From: Nitrospira sp.
GTDB taxonomy: Bacteria > Nitrospirota > Nitrospiria > Nitrospirales > Nitrospiraceae
DNA: 64,000 nt
NCBI GenBank assembly: GCA_016788885.1
Contig: JAEURX010000036.1
Coordinates: 62,001-126,000 of the forward strand
Reading direction: 5' to 3'
In this document: positions 38,816 to 47,135 of the stretch, piece by piece
Numbering within the stretch: position 1 is the stretch's first letter
Layout of the letters: each line of letters starts with the position of its first letter
Notes under the pieces: generated by a model
What the model was told of the DNA's origin: nothing
The model's input: the letters and a program-made list of their open reading frames with translations, nothing else
Databases searched by the model: none
Made by a program: the position numbers and the translations under genes

Positions 38816-39493
38816 TTACCGTGGTGCCATGCCGCTGGATTGTGCAGATTTGAGAAATTGGCGAAACTCCACGCCCCTGACGCCCTTGTCGTCGGTCAAC
38901 CAGAAGCGGCCTGGTTCGAAATAGAGGATGTATTCCCCGGGGTTGGGGGGAGTGAGCGGATAGTTGTAATCGTAGTTGTCCGATTTTCTGATGGGAATCT
39001 GGTTATGGAAATAATCGACGTTGAGATACAGATAGGGATCACGAACGGCCACCCACCCGCCGACCACATTCCGGCTGTAGCGTGGATTGTTGCCGGGCCC
39101 GCGCACTTCGAAGTGCGCCCGCTCCGCCGGGCCCACGTGTTGAAGTGCCTCCGCAAGGTACGGCGCCAGAGCCTGAATCTCGTCTTCCCGGAACAACGGC
39201 TTCGGCGGAACCTCTTCCGCGAACCATCGCAAGGGCAAGCGTTGCTGCTCACGAATCGAGAATCCCCTAAGCACACTGGCCAAATCCGCGGCGGTGAGTT
39301 GAGCCGGATGCGTGTACGAGCGAGCCTCTACTTCGTGTTGCACCGTGACAACTACGCGCTCATCCTCATGCACCGTCTTCGTGGTGTAGGGCAACCGCGC
39401 GCACCCCGTCACCATGAGTCCTGCCGCCAGAACCAGAACGGACCCCAGCCGTCCCTGGCGGCGCCAACTAATTGCGATGTTCCCGTGCCTCAT
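38816..39493 (-). CDS. lipoprotein of the porin/ModA-like cassette, copy 1
   Basis: A 225-residue lipoprotein with lipobox MVTGC. Its core contains THPAQLTAADLASVLRGF, PLRWFAEEVPPKPLFREDEI and LAPYLAEALQHVGP, followed by a YLYLNVDYF strand and a C-terminal FEPGRFWLTDDKG segment. It is clearly related to the lipoprotein at 47132-47863. Both lie with a ModA-like gene and a porin gene, so the trio seems to be a functional cassette. AAGGAGG lies 4 bases ahead of the ATG. The family is unknown to me. Confidence 0.8.
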   Translation of the reverse strand: MRHGNIAISWRRQGRLGSVLVLAAGLMVTGCARLPYTTKTVHEDERVVVTVQHEVEARSYTHPAQLTAADLASVLRGFSIREQQRLPLRWFAEEVPPKPLFREDEIQALAPYLAEALQHVGPAERAHFEVRGPGNNPRYSRNVVGGWVAVRDPYLYLNVDYFHNQIPIRKSDNYDYNYPLTPPNPGEYILYFEPGRFWLTDDKGVRGVEFRQFLKSAQSSGMAPR

Positions 39494-39577
39494 CACTCCT
39501 CCTTGCAACATGTCTCGAAAAATCATGAGTAGATATAATAAGTAAATGTATACTTGCTCTCATGGCAAAAAAACTCA

Positions 39578-40417
39578 CTACCTTTTTCCGGCGGGAATGG
39601 TATACCCGGCTTGCCGCACGATGGCTTGACCATCGGGGCCCTGAATGTAGGAGAGGAACTCCTCACAGAGCGTCCGGTTCGGGCAGTATCGCTCCATTGC
39701 CATGGAATGCACCGTCGGTTGGTATCCCTTCTCGACCACTCCGGCGACCCGCAAACGCTGTTGCTGCCTGACCGCCTCGTGCCCGTAGATGATGCCCACA
39801 TCCGCCTGACCGCTTAAGACATGGTCAATGACCCCACGGGAATCCGTGGCCACATCCAGACGTCCCTTAAGTGATTCCTGAAGCTGCGAAGCCCGAAGCA
39901 CCTCGTCCGTCTGGGCTCCGAGCCGCGTTCGCGACCGGTCAGCCACAGCCACGCGCGCGCCCTCTCGGCTGATCGCGTCGAGCGACCCCGGCGCCTCCAC
40001 CAACGATTCCGGTACCACGAGCACCAGCTGATCGGCGGCATAGGGCCGCCTTCCGTCCGGCAACACGTAATACTTCCCTTCAAGACGCGTGATCAGCTCA
40101 TCCCCTCCGGGCGCGACGACATTAATGGGACCGCTTCCGACGAAGTAGCGCCCCACCATGCTGTTCTCCATGCCGGCGATGGTTTGCCGGAGACTCAATC
40201 CCGAATCAAAGAACAACCGCACCTTGACCCCGGCATGACTACGTTCAAAACCCTCCCCCAACCGTTCCAGAACTTCTCTCAAACTCGGGGAAGCAGCAAT
40301 GACGAATGTTTCATCGGCGGACGCGGGAACAGCGTGCACGCCACCCCCGCACATGAGGAACCCAACCAGGGCGAGCACCGTCCTGACAACCGTCCGAGCA
40401 TACGCATAGTAACTCAT
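39578..40417 (-). CDS. ModA-like substrate-binding protein, cassette copy 1
   Basis: A 279-residue exported binding protein: signal sequence (about 8-33) cut after PASADE, then ETFVIAASPSLREVLERLG, FFDSGLSLRQTIA, ADVGIIYGHEAV and SMAMERYCPNRTLCEEFLSYI. The fold matches ModA/molybdate-type binding proteins, but the anion loop differs (SGLSLRQ instead of SSGNFF), so another oxyanion is possible. GAGGA sits 5 bases ahead of the ATG. It is followed by the cassette lipoprotein and porin. No permease of its own is adjacent. Confidence 0.82.
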   Translation of the reverse strand: MSYYAYARTVVRTVLALVGFLMCGGGVHAVPASADETFVIAASPSLREVLERLGEGFERSHAGVKVRLFFDSGLSLRQTIAGMENSMVGRYFVGSGPINVVAPGGDELITRLEGKYYVLPDGRRPYAADQLVLVVPESLVEAPGSLDAISREGARVAVADRSRTRLGAQTDEVLRASQLQESLKGRLDVATDSRGVIDHVLSGQADVGIIYGHEAVRQQQRLRVAGVVEKGYQPTVHSMAMERYCPNRTLCEEFLSYIQGPDGQAIVRQAGYTIPAGKR

Positions 40418-40481
40418 GAATATCCTCGCCGTATAAAATGATGCCTGTTCACATGGATGCATGATGTCCCAACACCCTCGC

Positions 40482-41675
40482 TTACCCGACCCGCAAGCTC
40501 CGCACCTTGCCGGTCTCCGTCATGTCATAGCCGCCCAACGCTTCGACTTCGGTTCTGAACTGACGGCTGGCAATCGCGTCGAGCAGATGTGAAAGCCCGG
40601 GGTGACTGGAGAGATATCGCTTCGGCAGGACCAGATCGTAACGGGCCTGTTGCAAGGGAACGAAATCGAGGCCGAAGATCTGCGCCGCGGATCGCACACC
40701 GATGCCGGCATCGCCTTGCCCGTCTGCAATATGCCGAGCCACCTCGAAATGCGAGCTGACCCCCATGTTGTAGCCCTTCACCGCATTGCCATCGATTCCC
40801 AATGCCTGCAGACGCTGGTCCAGCAACATCCTGGCTGCAGCGCCCTCTTCTCGATTGACCAGCGTCACATTGGCCTTAGCCAGATCCTCTATTCCCCGGA
40901 TCCGTTTGGGGTTTCCCCCACGCACAATGAGTCCCTCTTCCCACGCCGCAAAGGTCACGACAATATAATCGTCGCCCTGCAGGTGCCGCCGGAGATAGGG
41001 CAGATTCGACTCTCCTGTTTTCGCATCCAAAATATGCAGCCCCGCCATATGGACTTCTTTTCGCTTGAGCGCCTCCAGCGCCGCCGCACTCCCCATCGAC
41101 CACCCCACGACCGTCGAGGTGTCCTTGTGGCGATGGAGATATTCGCTGGCCAGATTAATGGCCGGATCACAACCGGCCACCGCGATTTCCCGCTCGACGA
41201 TCTGGCGCTCGCGCAGCAACCGGACGAGCACACGTCGATCGGATTTGGTCGAACGCGACCCCGCCCCGGCCTTGCCGATGATGAGACCATCCGCAGGCAC
41301 GGTGTAATTGAGAATTTCCCCCAGCGCTGCAACGGGACGAACGACAAAGCGATCTTCGATCTTGGCAACCTTGACTCTGGTGCGGGGCTGAACCTCAGAA
41401 ACGGCCAACCCTGGCCAGACCCAATCTCCTTCGATCAACTCACCGGTGGTCTTGAGACTGAAGAGATCTTCGACGTGACAGCCCAACACACTGGCCAGCC
41501 GCAGCGCCACCGCAGTGGTCGGGAGATATTGATCCGCCTCGATGGCGCAGACAGCTTGGCGGGTAATCAGGGCTCCGTCGGCGAGTTGGCCCTGAGAGAG
41601 GCCTTTTGCCATACGCAACGCGCGAAGCGAGTTCACCACATTGGAAGCCGGTTCTGCTTTGCTTTTTTCACTCAT
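40482..41675 (-). CDS. one-component regulator: XRE helix-turn-helix plus periplasmic-binding-like domain
   Basis: A 397-residue cytoplasmic regulator. An XRE domain (about 15-75, RMAKGLSQGQLADGALITRQ) is followed by a linker (about 80-140) and a PBP_like domain (about 150-385) that resembles molybdate/oxyanion-binding proteins and contains VGWSMGSAAALEAL, ILDAKTGESNLPYL and QGDAGIGVRSAAQIFG. The arrangement is that of a ligand-responsive repressor or activator. ATG 41675 follows GAGGCGC. It opens the block of ModA-like, lipoprotein, porin and mod genes on the minus strand, so it probably controls them. Confidence 0.85.
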   Translation of the reverse strand: MSEKSKAEPASNVVNSLRALRMAKGLSQGQLADGALITRQAVCAIEADQYLPTTAVALRLASVLGCHVEDLFSLKTTGELIEGDWVWPGLAVSEVQPRTRVKVAKIEDRFVVRPVAALGEILNYTVPADGLIIGKAGAGSRSTKSDRRVLVRLLRERQIVEREIAVAGCDPAINLASEYLHRHKDTSTVVGWSMGSAAALEALKRKEVHMAGLHILDAKTGESNLPYLRRHLQGDDYIVVTFAAWEEGLIVRGGNPKRIRGIEDLAKANVTLVNREEGAAARMLLDQRLQALGIDGNAVKGYNMGVSSHFEVARHIADGQGDAGIGVRSAAQIFGLDFVPLQQARYDLVLPKRYLSSHPGLSHLLDAIASRQFRTEVEALGGYDMTETGKVRSLRVG

Positions 41676-41687
41676 AGCGCCTCGGGG

Positions 41688-41715
41688 AATATCATGATAG
41701 ATTAAATTGTGTCAA
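41688..41715 (-). promoter_or_regulatory. candidate promoter and operator of the XRE-PBP gene
   Basis: On the minus strand TTGACA (41715-41710) and GATATT (41693-41688) are 16 bases apart. The -10 element overlaps a perfect 10-base palindrome TATCATGATA (41690-41699), a likely autoregulatory site. The surroundings are AT-rich. Confidence 0.5.
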
Positions 41716-41866
41716 CTATTATGATTATATAATTATCCACAATACTTGACAGGCAAGACCTACGGAACCGACCCGATACCCAGCAGGTATTTCTCTGGCT
41801 TCCCGCTGCAATCCGGCGCATCCACGTGATCCTTCCATGGAAAACCGGCAGGAAAAGCGACGGCAT

Positions 41867-42262
41867 TTATGGCGCGGCGAGTTTGCCCGCCGGTGCTGTG
41901 GCTTGCCAACCGGTAATTGTGCCGTCAAGCTCCTGGTAATATCTCACGGTCACTTCCCCCAATCGCACCTCCTGTTCGGAGATATGAAACTGAACGGCGG
42001 CTCGCTTACGAAGCACCGTGTGGTAAGAGGAGGCAGGCGGAGCGGATGCTAGCGCCAGGGGCAGCTCTTGCCCTCCTTCTCCGTCGCGTGACGGACAATA
42101 GGCTCCCCGACAACCCTCGACCTCCCCGAGCACAATGACTCCCGCTTCGTGCAAATCGGGTGTCGACGCGGTTCCCGGATACGTCATAGGTTTCGAGAGG
42201 CCACAACCGCCTACGGTTATCAGGGCCGCAACAGCAACCGATCCTAGCACCTTCGCATTCAT
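41867..42262 (-). CDS. small lipoprotein, function unknown
   Basis: A 131-residue lipoprotein with lipobox TVGGC (about 16-20), a Cys-containing segment (EVEGCRGAYCPSRDGE), and a C-terminal half with AAVQFHISEQEVRLGEVTVRYYQELDG. AAAGGAAG lies upstream of the ATG. It stands alone, divergent from the XRE-PBP regulator's flank and facing a long gap. No family is recognised. Confidence 0.6.
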   Translation of the reverse strand: MNAKVLGSVAVAALITVGGCGLSKPMTYPGTASTPDLHEAGVIVLGEVEGCRGAYCPSRDGEGGQELPLALASAPPASSYHTVLRKRAAVQFHISEQEVRLGEVTVRYYQELDGTITGWQATAPAGKLAAP

Positions 42263-42839
42263 TCGGACGCTTCCTTTCTAAGGTGTACGATAGATCCAAT
42301 GAGCAATGATCGCATCATGTGCGCGCGCTGTAGAGACACCTCGAGCGTTGCGCCACAAGCGGGCCGATTGATCATGACGTATTGAGCGCGCATGCAGTCG
42401 GTTGGTCATCTATCCTGTTCCTCACTGCACTGTCAACGACTGCACCACCGCGCCGAGCCGGCCCGGAAAGAGCGGCGTTCTTCCCAAGACGAGAGGCGCG
42501 GACAGTCATGAGATAGGGGGAACGGCGGCGGCGCGGGGAGTTCGACGGGCGCCGATCATGAACCACGATTGGCAAAGCCCGAGGCGTAGCGGTGAATCTG
42601 CTTCTACCGCAGTCTGGTGGACGGAGAGGGCACCACATGGAATCACGAGGCCCCGATCCGTCCGCCAATTCTTCTCCTCTCACCATTGCGCCCACAGCGC
42701 CGCTCCTGCCTCGCCTGGCTGAACGCGTCGATCATACCGACATGACACCGATCGCTTACTCACCGGAACACGACTTTCCGCACCCCTGAAACCGGTAGGC
42801 GCACCTCGCCAAAATCCGACATACCTTTAAAGCTTCGCT
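42263..42839. other. gap with no supported gene
   Basis: About 580 bases between a lipoprotein start and the monooxygenase pseudogene. Conflicting open frames of 60-107 codons lie on both strands, but none has a ribosome site and a recognisable product. Given the decayed genes around it, eroded sequence is likely. Confidence 0.45.
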
Positions 42840-42842
42840 CGA

Positions 42843-43421
42843 TCACTGGACCCCATGCTGAATGAGTCGATGCCCCTCACGCGCCGCCCATCCGGCGGTC
42901 TCTTCATTGTAGGTGCCGATATACACGGGGGATGGGGCTGTTGAACCGGTTTGGGTTGCACATCGAACGATCCGCCGCTCACTCGAATTTCTCCGGGTGC
43001 CCAGCATTACAACATGGTAGCGAGGTCTCGCTGAAACTCCGCGCGCCCGGCATCGGAATCGATCTGGAACGCGCCTTCGAGTAGTCCCGATTGCCTCCTC
43101 GCGACACGCCGAAATTGATCCGCCCCCATTCATCACATCCAGCGTGGCGAGTTCTTCCGCGAGCCGGACAGGGTGATGAAGGGGGAGCAACAGCACGGAA
43201 AATCCAATGCGAATGCGCTGCGTATGCGCCGCAAGTTGGGCCGCTGCGATGAGAGGCGAGAAACAGAACCGGCCACTACTGTCATGGGGACGCTGAAAAT
43301 GTTCTTCGTTGAACCAGAGTGACTCGAACCCCGCGGTTTCAGCCATCTGCGCGAACACCGGCCATTGCGTCGGCAGAAGCGATTCAAATTCGGCCGCGCA
43401 TCCGGACAGTCTAAACCTCAT
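42843..43421 (-). pseudogene. luciferase-like (LLM) monooxygenase pseudogene
   Basis: From ATG 43421 (with AAAGGGG upstream) the first 100 residues are a good LLM flavin-dependent oxidoreductase N-terminus: PVFAQMAETAGFESLWFNEEHF, RIRIGFSVLLLPLHHPVRLAEE and LATLDVMNGG. The expected GGRINFGVSRGGNRDYSKA then continues in a second frame and AFQIDSDAGRAEFQRDL in a third, so at least two frameshifts occurred between 43140 and 43030. The fragment VYIGTYNEETAGWAAREGHRL at the end is again in the first frame. It stops well short of the usual 330-350 residues. Confidence 0.8.
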
Positions 43422-43593
43422 GCTATGTCCCCTTTGCCGTTGCGGTTCAGTGCAGCGGCATAAACCTACGCGGCCCTGAGCCGGCACACCTTGACCACTG
43501 CGGGAGCAGATACTAATGCGCATCAACTATTCGGGTGAGGCTTAAGACCCACACGAGTGGAGGCTGCTGAATGACGGCGCGCCTGGCATCCGC

Positions 43594-44211
43594 CTACAAC
43601 ACGGGCTCGGCGTCGATGAAGAACTCCCGCACGTCCGAGGCACGACCTCTGGCCAGACGGGTGAGTCGAGGAAGATTGATCAAGGTGATCAGACGGCCTT
43701 GGGTCAACAGAAGTTTCTCCGACTGGAAGGCGCTCAGCAGGCGGGCCAGCGTCTCGGGTGTGATTCCGGTCATTTCGGCGATTTCTTCCCGTTTGAGGCT
43801 CATGCCTATTTGAATGCCGTCCTCCCCGCGCGAGCCGAATCGCCTGCCCAACTCCAATAGAGTGGCCGCCAACCGCTCCCGGGCATTCTTGAAGGTGAAG
43901 GAGTCGAGCTGCGCGAGATTGGAGCGGACTTCGCTACTGAGCAACTCGATGAGTTTGAGGGCCAATGTGCTGTCGCGCCGCACCAAGTCCAGGTAGGCGT
44001 TTCTCTCGATCAAGCAAATCTTGCACGATTCAAGCGTCTCGCACGTCGTTTGATGGATGGAGTTTTGCGCAAAAGCATGTTTTTCGATGATCTCTCCTGC
44101 TTCAAGGATTTGTACGATCAGTCGTTGTCCTCGATAGGAGGAGCGGGTCAATTTCACCTTGCCGGCACACAGCATATACAAACCGATACTGAGATGGCCT
44201 TCGTAAAACAC
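43594..44211 (-). CDS. Crp/Fnr-family transcriptional regulator, N-terminus disrupted
   Basis: A 205-codon frame with most of a cyclic-nucleotide-binding-like domain (EGHLSIGLYMLCAGKVKLTR) and a Crp-type winged helix at about 135-190 (SLKREEIAEMTGITPETLARL). Its first in-frame start (GTG 44211) lies inside the sensor domain, and the frame stays open upstream as LDGHQLEAFHRIRIPLSYKP with no ATG, GTG or TTG. The missing N-terminus seems to be in another frame at 44243-44398. Crp/Fnr proteins here usually respond to redox or ligands. It stands next to the second porin cassette, which it may have controlled. Confidence 0.75.
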   Translation of the reverse strand: MFYEGHLSIGLYMLCAGKVKLTRSSYRGQRLIVQILEAGEIIEKHAFAQNSIHQTTCETLESCKICLIERNAYLDLVRRDSTLALKLIELLSSEVRSNLAQLDSFTFKNARERLAATLLELGRRFGSRGEDGIQIGMSLKREEIAEMTGITPETLARLLSAFQSEKLLLTQGRLITLINLPRLTRLARGRASDVREFFIDAEPVL

Positions 44212-44242
44212 GGCCTGGTTGGGTTTATAGGAGAGTGGAATT

Positions 44243-44398
44243 CTAATGCGATGGAACGCTTCTAGTTGATGCCCATCGAGGTCGAAAATGCCCCCGTGAC
44301 CGGTTTGTTTCTGCGCTGTACAGCAGGATGAAATGCGGTCGACTGGTCAGTTCATGATACGTCTCCATCTGCTCAGAAATAAGTGGTACTTCTCTCAT
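44243..44398 (-). pseudogene. N-terminal fragment of the Crp/Fnr gene in a shifted frame
   Basis: An ATG at 44398 opens a frame (MREVPLISEQMETYHELTSR...) that could be the first 35-40 residues of the adjacent Crp/Fnr protein. The frames differ by one base; the switch is needed near the C5 run 44291-44295 or the A4 run 44285-44288. This may be a real frameshift mutation, a sequencing error or programmed shifting. Confidence 0.5.
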
Positions 44399-44415
44399 TC
44401 CGCACGGATGAACAT

Positions 44416-44446
44416 CATAATACATTTACAATATATAAGTATTATG
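44416..44446. promoter_or_regulatory. inverted repeat beside the Crp/Fnr start, possible operator
   Basis: CATAATAC (44416-44423) and GTATTATG (44439-44446) are exact inverted copies separated by 15 bases in an AT-rich stretch. They overlap the likely start region of the Crp/Fnr gene and lie about 50 bases upstream of the porin promoter, so they could bind a regulator controlling both directions. Confidence 0.5.
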
Positions 44447-44496
44447 GAAACAAGATGGCCGTATGGACGCATGGAATTTCGGATCCCATATTATTG

Positions 44497-44524
44497 TTGA
44501 CAAACTTATTAAAGATAATATAAT
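44497..44524 (+). promoter_or_regulatory. consensus sigma-70 promoter for porin cassette 2
   Basis: TTGACA (44497-44502) and TATAAT (44519-44524) are perfect consensus boxes with a 16-base spacer, about 107 bases upstream of the porin ATG. This suggests strong basal expression, possibly held down by a repressor. Confidence 0.7.
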
Positions 44525-44630
44525 TTATTTCTCATCGGATTACAGATAATTAAATTATTGCCATCGCCAATGCGCAACAGCTCAACAATTCATCGGTAGC
44601 GCCTACTGTTAGATAATGAGGAGAATTCTT

Positions 44631-46271
44631 ATGCAGCGACAAGCACTTGGGATTGCCGGCCTCCTAGCCGGCTTACTGGTAGGCCTGTCCTCCATGCCGG
44701 CCCAGGCAGTCGAGGAAGGCCAGTTCATCAGGAAGGACGGAAAATGGGAATACTACTCCGGAGAAGATCCGGGACTAAAGTATCTGTATCTCAAAGGCAT
44801 CATCACCCAGGAGGAATACGACAAAGGCATCAGGGTGCTGGAGAAGCGCGAACAGGTTTCGAAACCGAATTACACGATCGACGTCAATAACGGGTTAAAC
44901 TTTCGGGTGGGCGATAAGTTCTTCCTGAAACTGAGACTTCTGACCCAGGTTCGTTACACACACAGCGCATATAACGAAGCGTGGGGAACCGTCGGCGACT
45001 CGCGGAATCCGGAAGTTCTTGGAGGACAGGTCGAGTATCGTGCGATCCGGAAGCAAAGCGACTCCAACCAATTCAGCGTGCCACGTGCCAGACTTCAGTT
45101 TCTCGGCTATGCCTTCGACCCGGACTTTCGCTACAACATCTCCTGGGCCTTTGACCAGACAACGTGGAATCAGGAAGGGGGCAGCGGCAGAGCCGGCCTG
45201 CTCGACGCCTATGTCTCCTCCTGGCATATTCCCTGGTTGACGATCCAGGCAGGCCAGCAACGCGTCTGGTTCAACCGTGCAACCATCAGTTCGATGGCAA
45301 CCTCTACCTTTGCCGACAACCTGATCGTCCAGAACGCGTTTGCCGCCAACCAACAAAACGCACGAGACATCGGTCTCAGCATCTCGAGCGATGAAGACCA
45401 GTACAAATTCAACTATGCGGTCGGGATTTGGGGAGGCGTCGGAGCCAATCTGGCGAGGGAAGGCACATCGGTCAGTCAAAACGTGCTGCCACAAACGGGT
45501 ACACCCGGGGCGCCTAACGCCACCACGACCAGAACCTACAACTACGACACGCGGTTCATGACCGGCGAGATGATGTACACCGTGCGATTGCTATACAAAA
45601 TCGCGGGGAACCCCGGCTATGGACAGGGAGACATTCTCAGTTCTCGCACCCTCCAGTCCGCCATCGCCTTCGGCTATGCCTACAACCCGGCGCAAAATTA
45701 CTTAAGTTCTATCCGCTCAGACATTGTCGATCGTGCTTATCGCCAAGCGATCACCAAGGCGTATAACGGCAGACTCCTGGCCGGCGGCATCTATGACTTC
45801 CAGACCTATGAAGTCGACTTTATTGCCAAGTACCAAGGCTGGTCGCTGCAGGCGGAAGGCTACTATCGGCATCAGCGCGTGCGAAATGCCAATAGCGGGA
45901 CCAGCCCGTTCGACCTGAACACGATTCCCCAGGCACAATTCCTCGGCACGCCGGTCAATCTCGGGCAAGCCTACGGCTGGTACGTACAGGTGGGGAAATA
46001 CATCATCCCGCGTAAACTCGAATTGGCGGTGCGATATGGGTTCATGGATCCGTCCACGCAGCAGGTGAACGATCTGGTCAAAGAATTCGGCGCCGCCATC
46101 AACTACAGCTTCGACGGCACGTACAACAACCGGCTCGTCATCGACTACTCGAACATCACCCTGGGTAGCGGCGGCCGAGCACCGGACCGGTTTCCGTTTG
46201 AGACTCAACCGGGATTCGGACGCGATCTCGTCGAAAACCGGATCAATGTGCAATACCAGTTCTACTTCTAG
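44631..46271 (+). CDS. phosphate/oxyanion-selective porin (OprO/OprP-like), copy 2
   Basis: A 546-residue outer-membrane porin related to the one at 37002-38732: signal peptide (about 1-27, cut after AQAV), an N-terminal helical segment (GIITQEEYDKGIRVLEKREQ), a barrel with Tyr/Phe/Arg-rich strands and a terminal VQYQFYF. ATG 44631 is chosen, with GAGGAG 7 bases upstream; an ATG at 44616 lies inside that ribosome site. It starts the operon porin, ModA-like protein, lipoprotein. Transport of an oxyanion is inferred from the neighbours. Confidence 0.88.
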   Translation: MQRQALGIAGLLAGLLVGLSSMPAQAVEEGQFIRKDGKWEYYSGEDPGLKYLYLKGIITQEEYDKGIRVLEKREQVSKPNYTIDVNNGLNFRVGDKFFLKLRLLTQVRYTHSAYNEAWGTVGDSRNPEVLGGQVEYRAIRKQSDSNQFSVPRARLQFLGYAFDPDFRYNISWAFDQTTWNQEGGSGRAGLLDAYVSSWHIPWLTIQAGQQRVWFNRATISSMATSTFADNLIVQNAFAANQQNARDIGLSISSDEDQYKFNYAVGIWGGVGANLAREGTSVSQNVLPQTGTPGAPNATTTRTYNYDTRFMTGEMMYTVRLLYKIAGNPGYGQGDILSSRTLQSAIAFGYAYNPAQNYLSSIRSDIVDRAYRQAITKAYNGRLLAGGIYDFQTYEVDFIAKYQGWSLQAEGYYRHQRVRNANSGTSPFDLNTIPQAQFLGTPVNLGQAYGWYVQVGKYIIPRKLELAVRYGFMDPSTQQVNDLVKEFGAAINYSFDGTYNNRLVIDYSNITLGSGGRAPDRFPFETQPGFGRDLVENRINVQYQFYF

Positions 46272-46310
46272 ATTCATGACGTCGATCATCGCACGAACGT
46301 GGAGGATAGC

Positions 46311-47135
46311 ATGAGCAGAACATTTCAGATGAAAGCCATTGTGGCTGCCGTAAGTCTACTGATCGGCCTGAGTTGGAACGTCCAGCCGACACAGGCACAA
46401 GCGGACACCATTACCATCGCCGCCGCTAACAGCCTGAAGGATGCCCTTCGCAAAGTGCTGCCGCTGTTCGAAGCGGAACACCGCAGCACCACTGTGCGCG
46501 TGATTTACGGTCCATCCCAAACACTCCGCAGCCAGATCGAACAGGGCGCCCCGGTCGACATCTTTCTTCCGTCGCTCTTTGAGGAAATCGACCAATTGGA
46601 GGCCAAAGGGTTAATCATTCAAGGGACCAAACGCGCTTTCGCGGCGACTTCGCTGGTCCTGATTACCGGGACGACCCTGCCCGCCCCCATCAGTTCGATT
46701 CAAGATCTGCAAACCACCCCGATTCGCCGCATTGCCGTCGGCGACCCCAAGACCTCTTCCGTCGGAAAAGTCGCCGCGCAATTTTTGAAATTCAGCAAAC
46801 TGGAACCCAAGCTGAAATCACAATACATCCTGGGCGAACACTCGCGAGCCGTGCTCGACCTGGTTGCCAAGGGTGAGGCTGAAATCGGCGTGGTCTACCG
46901 TACCGATGCGATCTCGAATTCGGGCGTCCGTATCCTCGACACTGCGCCGGTCGGCTCTCACACACCGGTGCGCTACGGCGTCGCCGCCGCATGGACGGCG
47001 CAAAACATTTCTGCAGCCGGCGATTTCATTGAATTTTTACTCAGTCCCACGATTCAAACCATGTTGCAGGAGTTCGGGTTCGATCGCGTCTCCCCCGAAG
47101 TCGGCTTCGCTCAACGAGAAGAGGTGAAACCATGA
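46311..47135 (+). CDS. ModA-like substrate-binding protein, cassette copy 2
   Basis: A 274-residue exported binding protein: signal peptide (about 8-28, cut after TQAQA), then DTITIAAANSLKDALRKVLP, VIYGPSQTLRSQIEQGAPVD and KGEAEIGVVYRTDAISNSGV. It is a ModA-type protein and the loop SQTLRSQIEQG matches the anion site layout better than cassette copy 1. GGAGG is 5 bases ahead of the ATG. It follows the porin by 39 bases and overlaps the lipoprotein gene by 4 bases (ATGA). It has no adjacent permease, so it probably feeds one of the ModBC sets. Confidence 0.87.
   Translation: MSRTFQMKAIVAAVSLLIGLSWNVQPTQAQADTITIAAANSLKDALRKVLPLFEAEHRSTTVRVIYGPSQTLRSQIEQGAPVDIFLPSLFEEIDQLEAKGLIIQGTKRAFAATSLVLITGTTLPAPISSIQDLQTTPIRRIAVGDPKTSSVGKVAAQFLKFSKLEPKLKSQYILGEHSRAVLDLVAKGEAEIGVVYRTDAISNSGVRILDTAPVGSHTPVRYGVAAAWTAQNISAAGDFIEFLLSPTIQTMLQEFGFDRVSPEVGFAQREEVKP

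Noticed and set aside
44416-44446. Reading the CATAATAC/GTATTATG repeat as a ModE box
   Set aside because: The half-sites only partly resemble the ModE consensus and no ModE gene is present; it is reported only as a generic inverted repeat.
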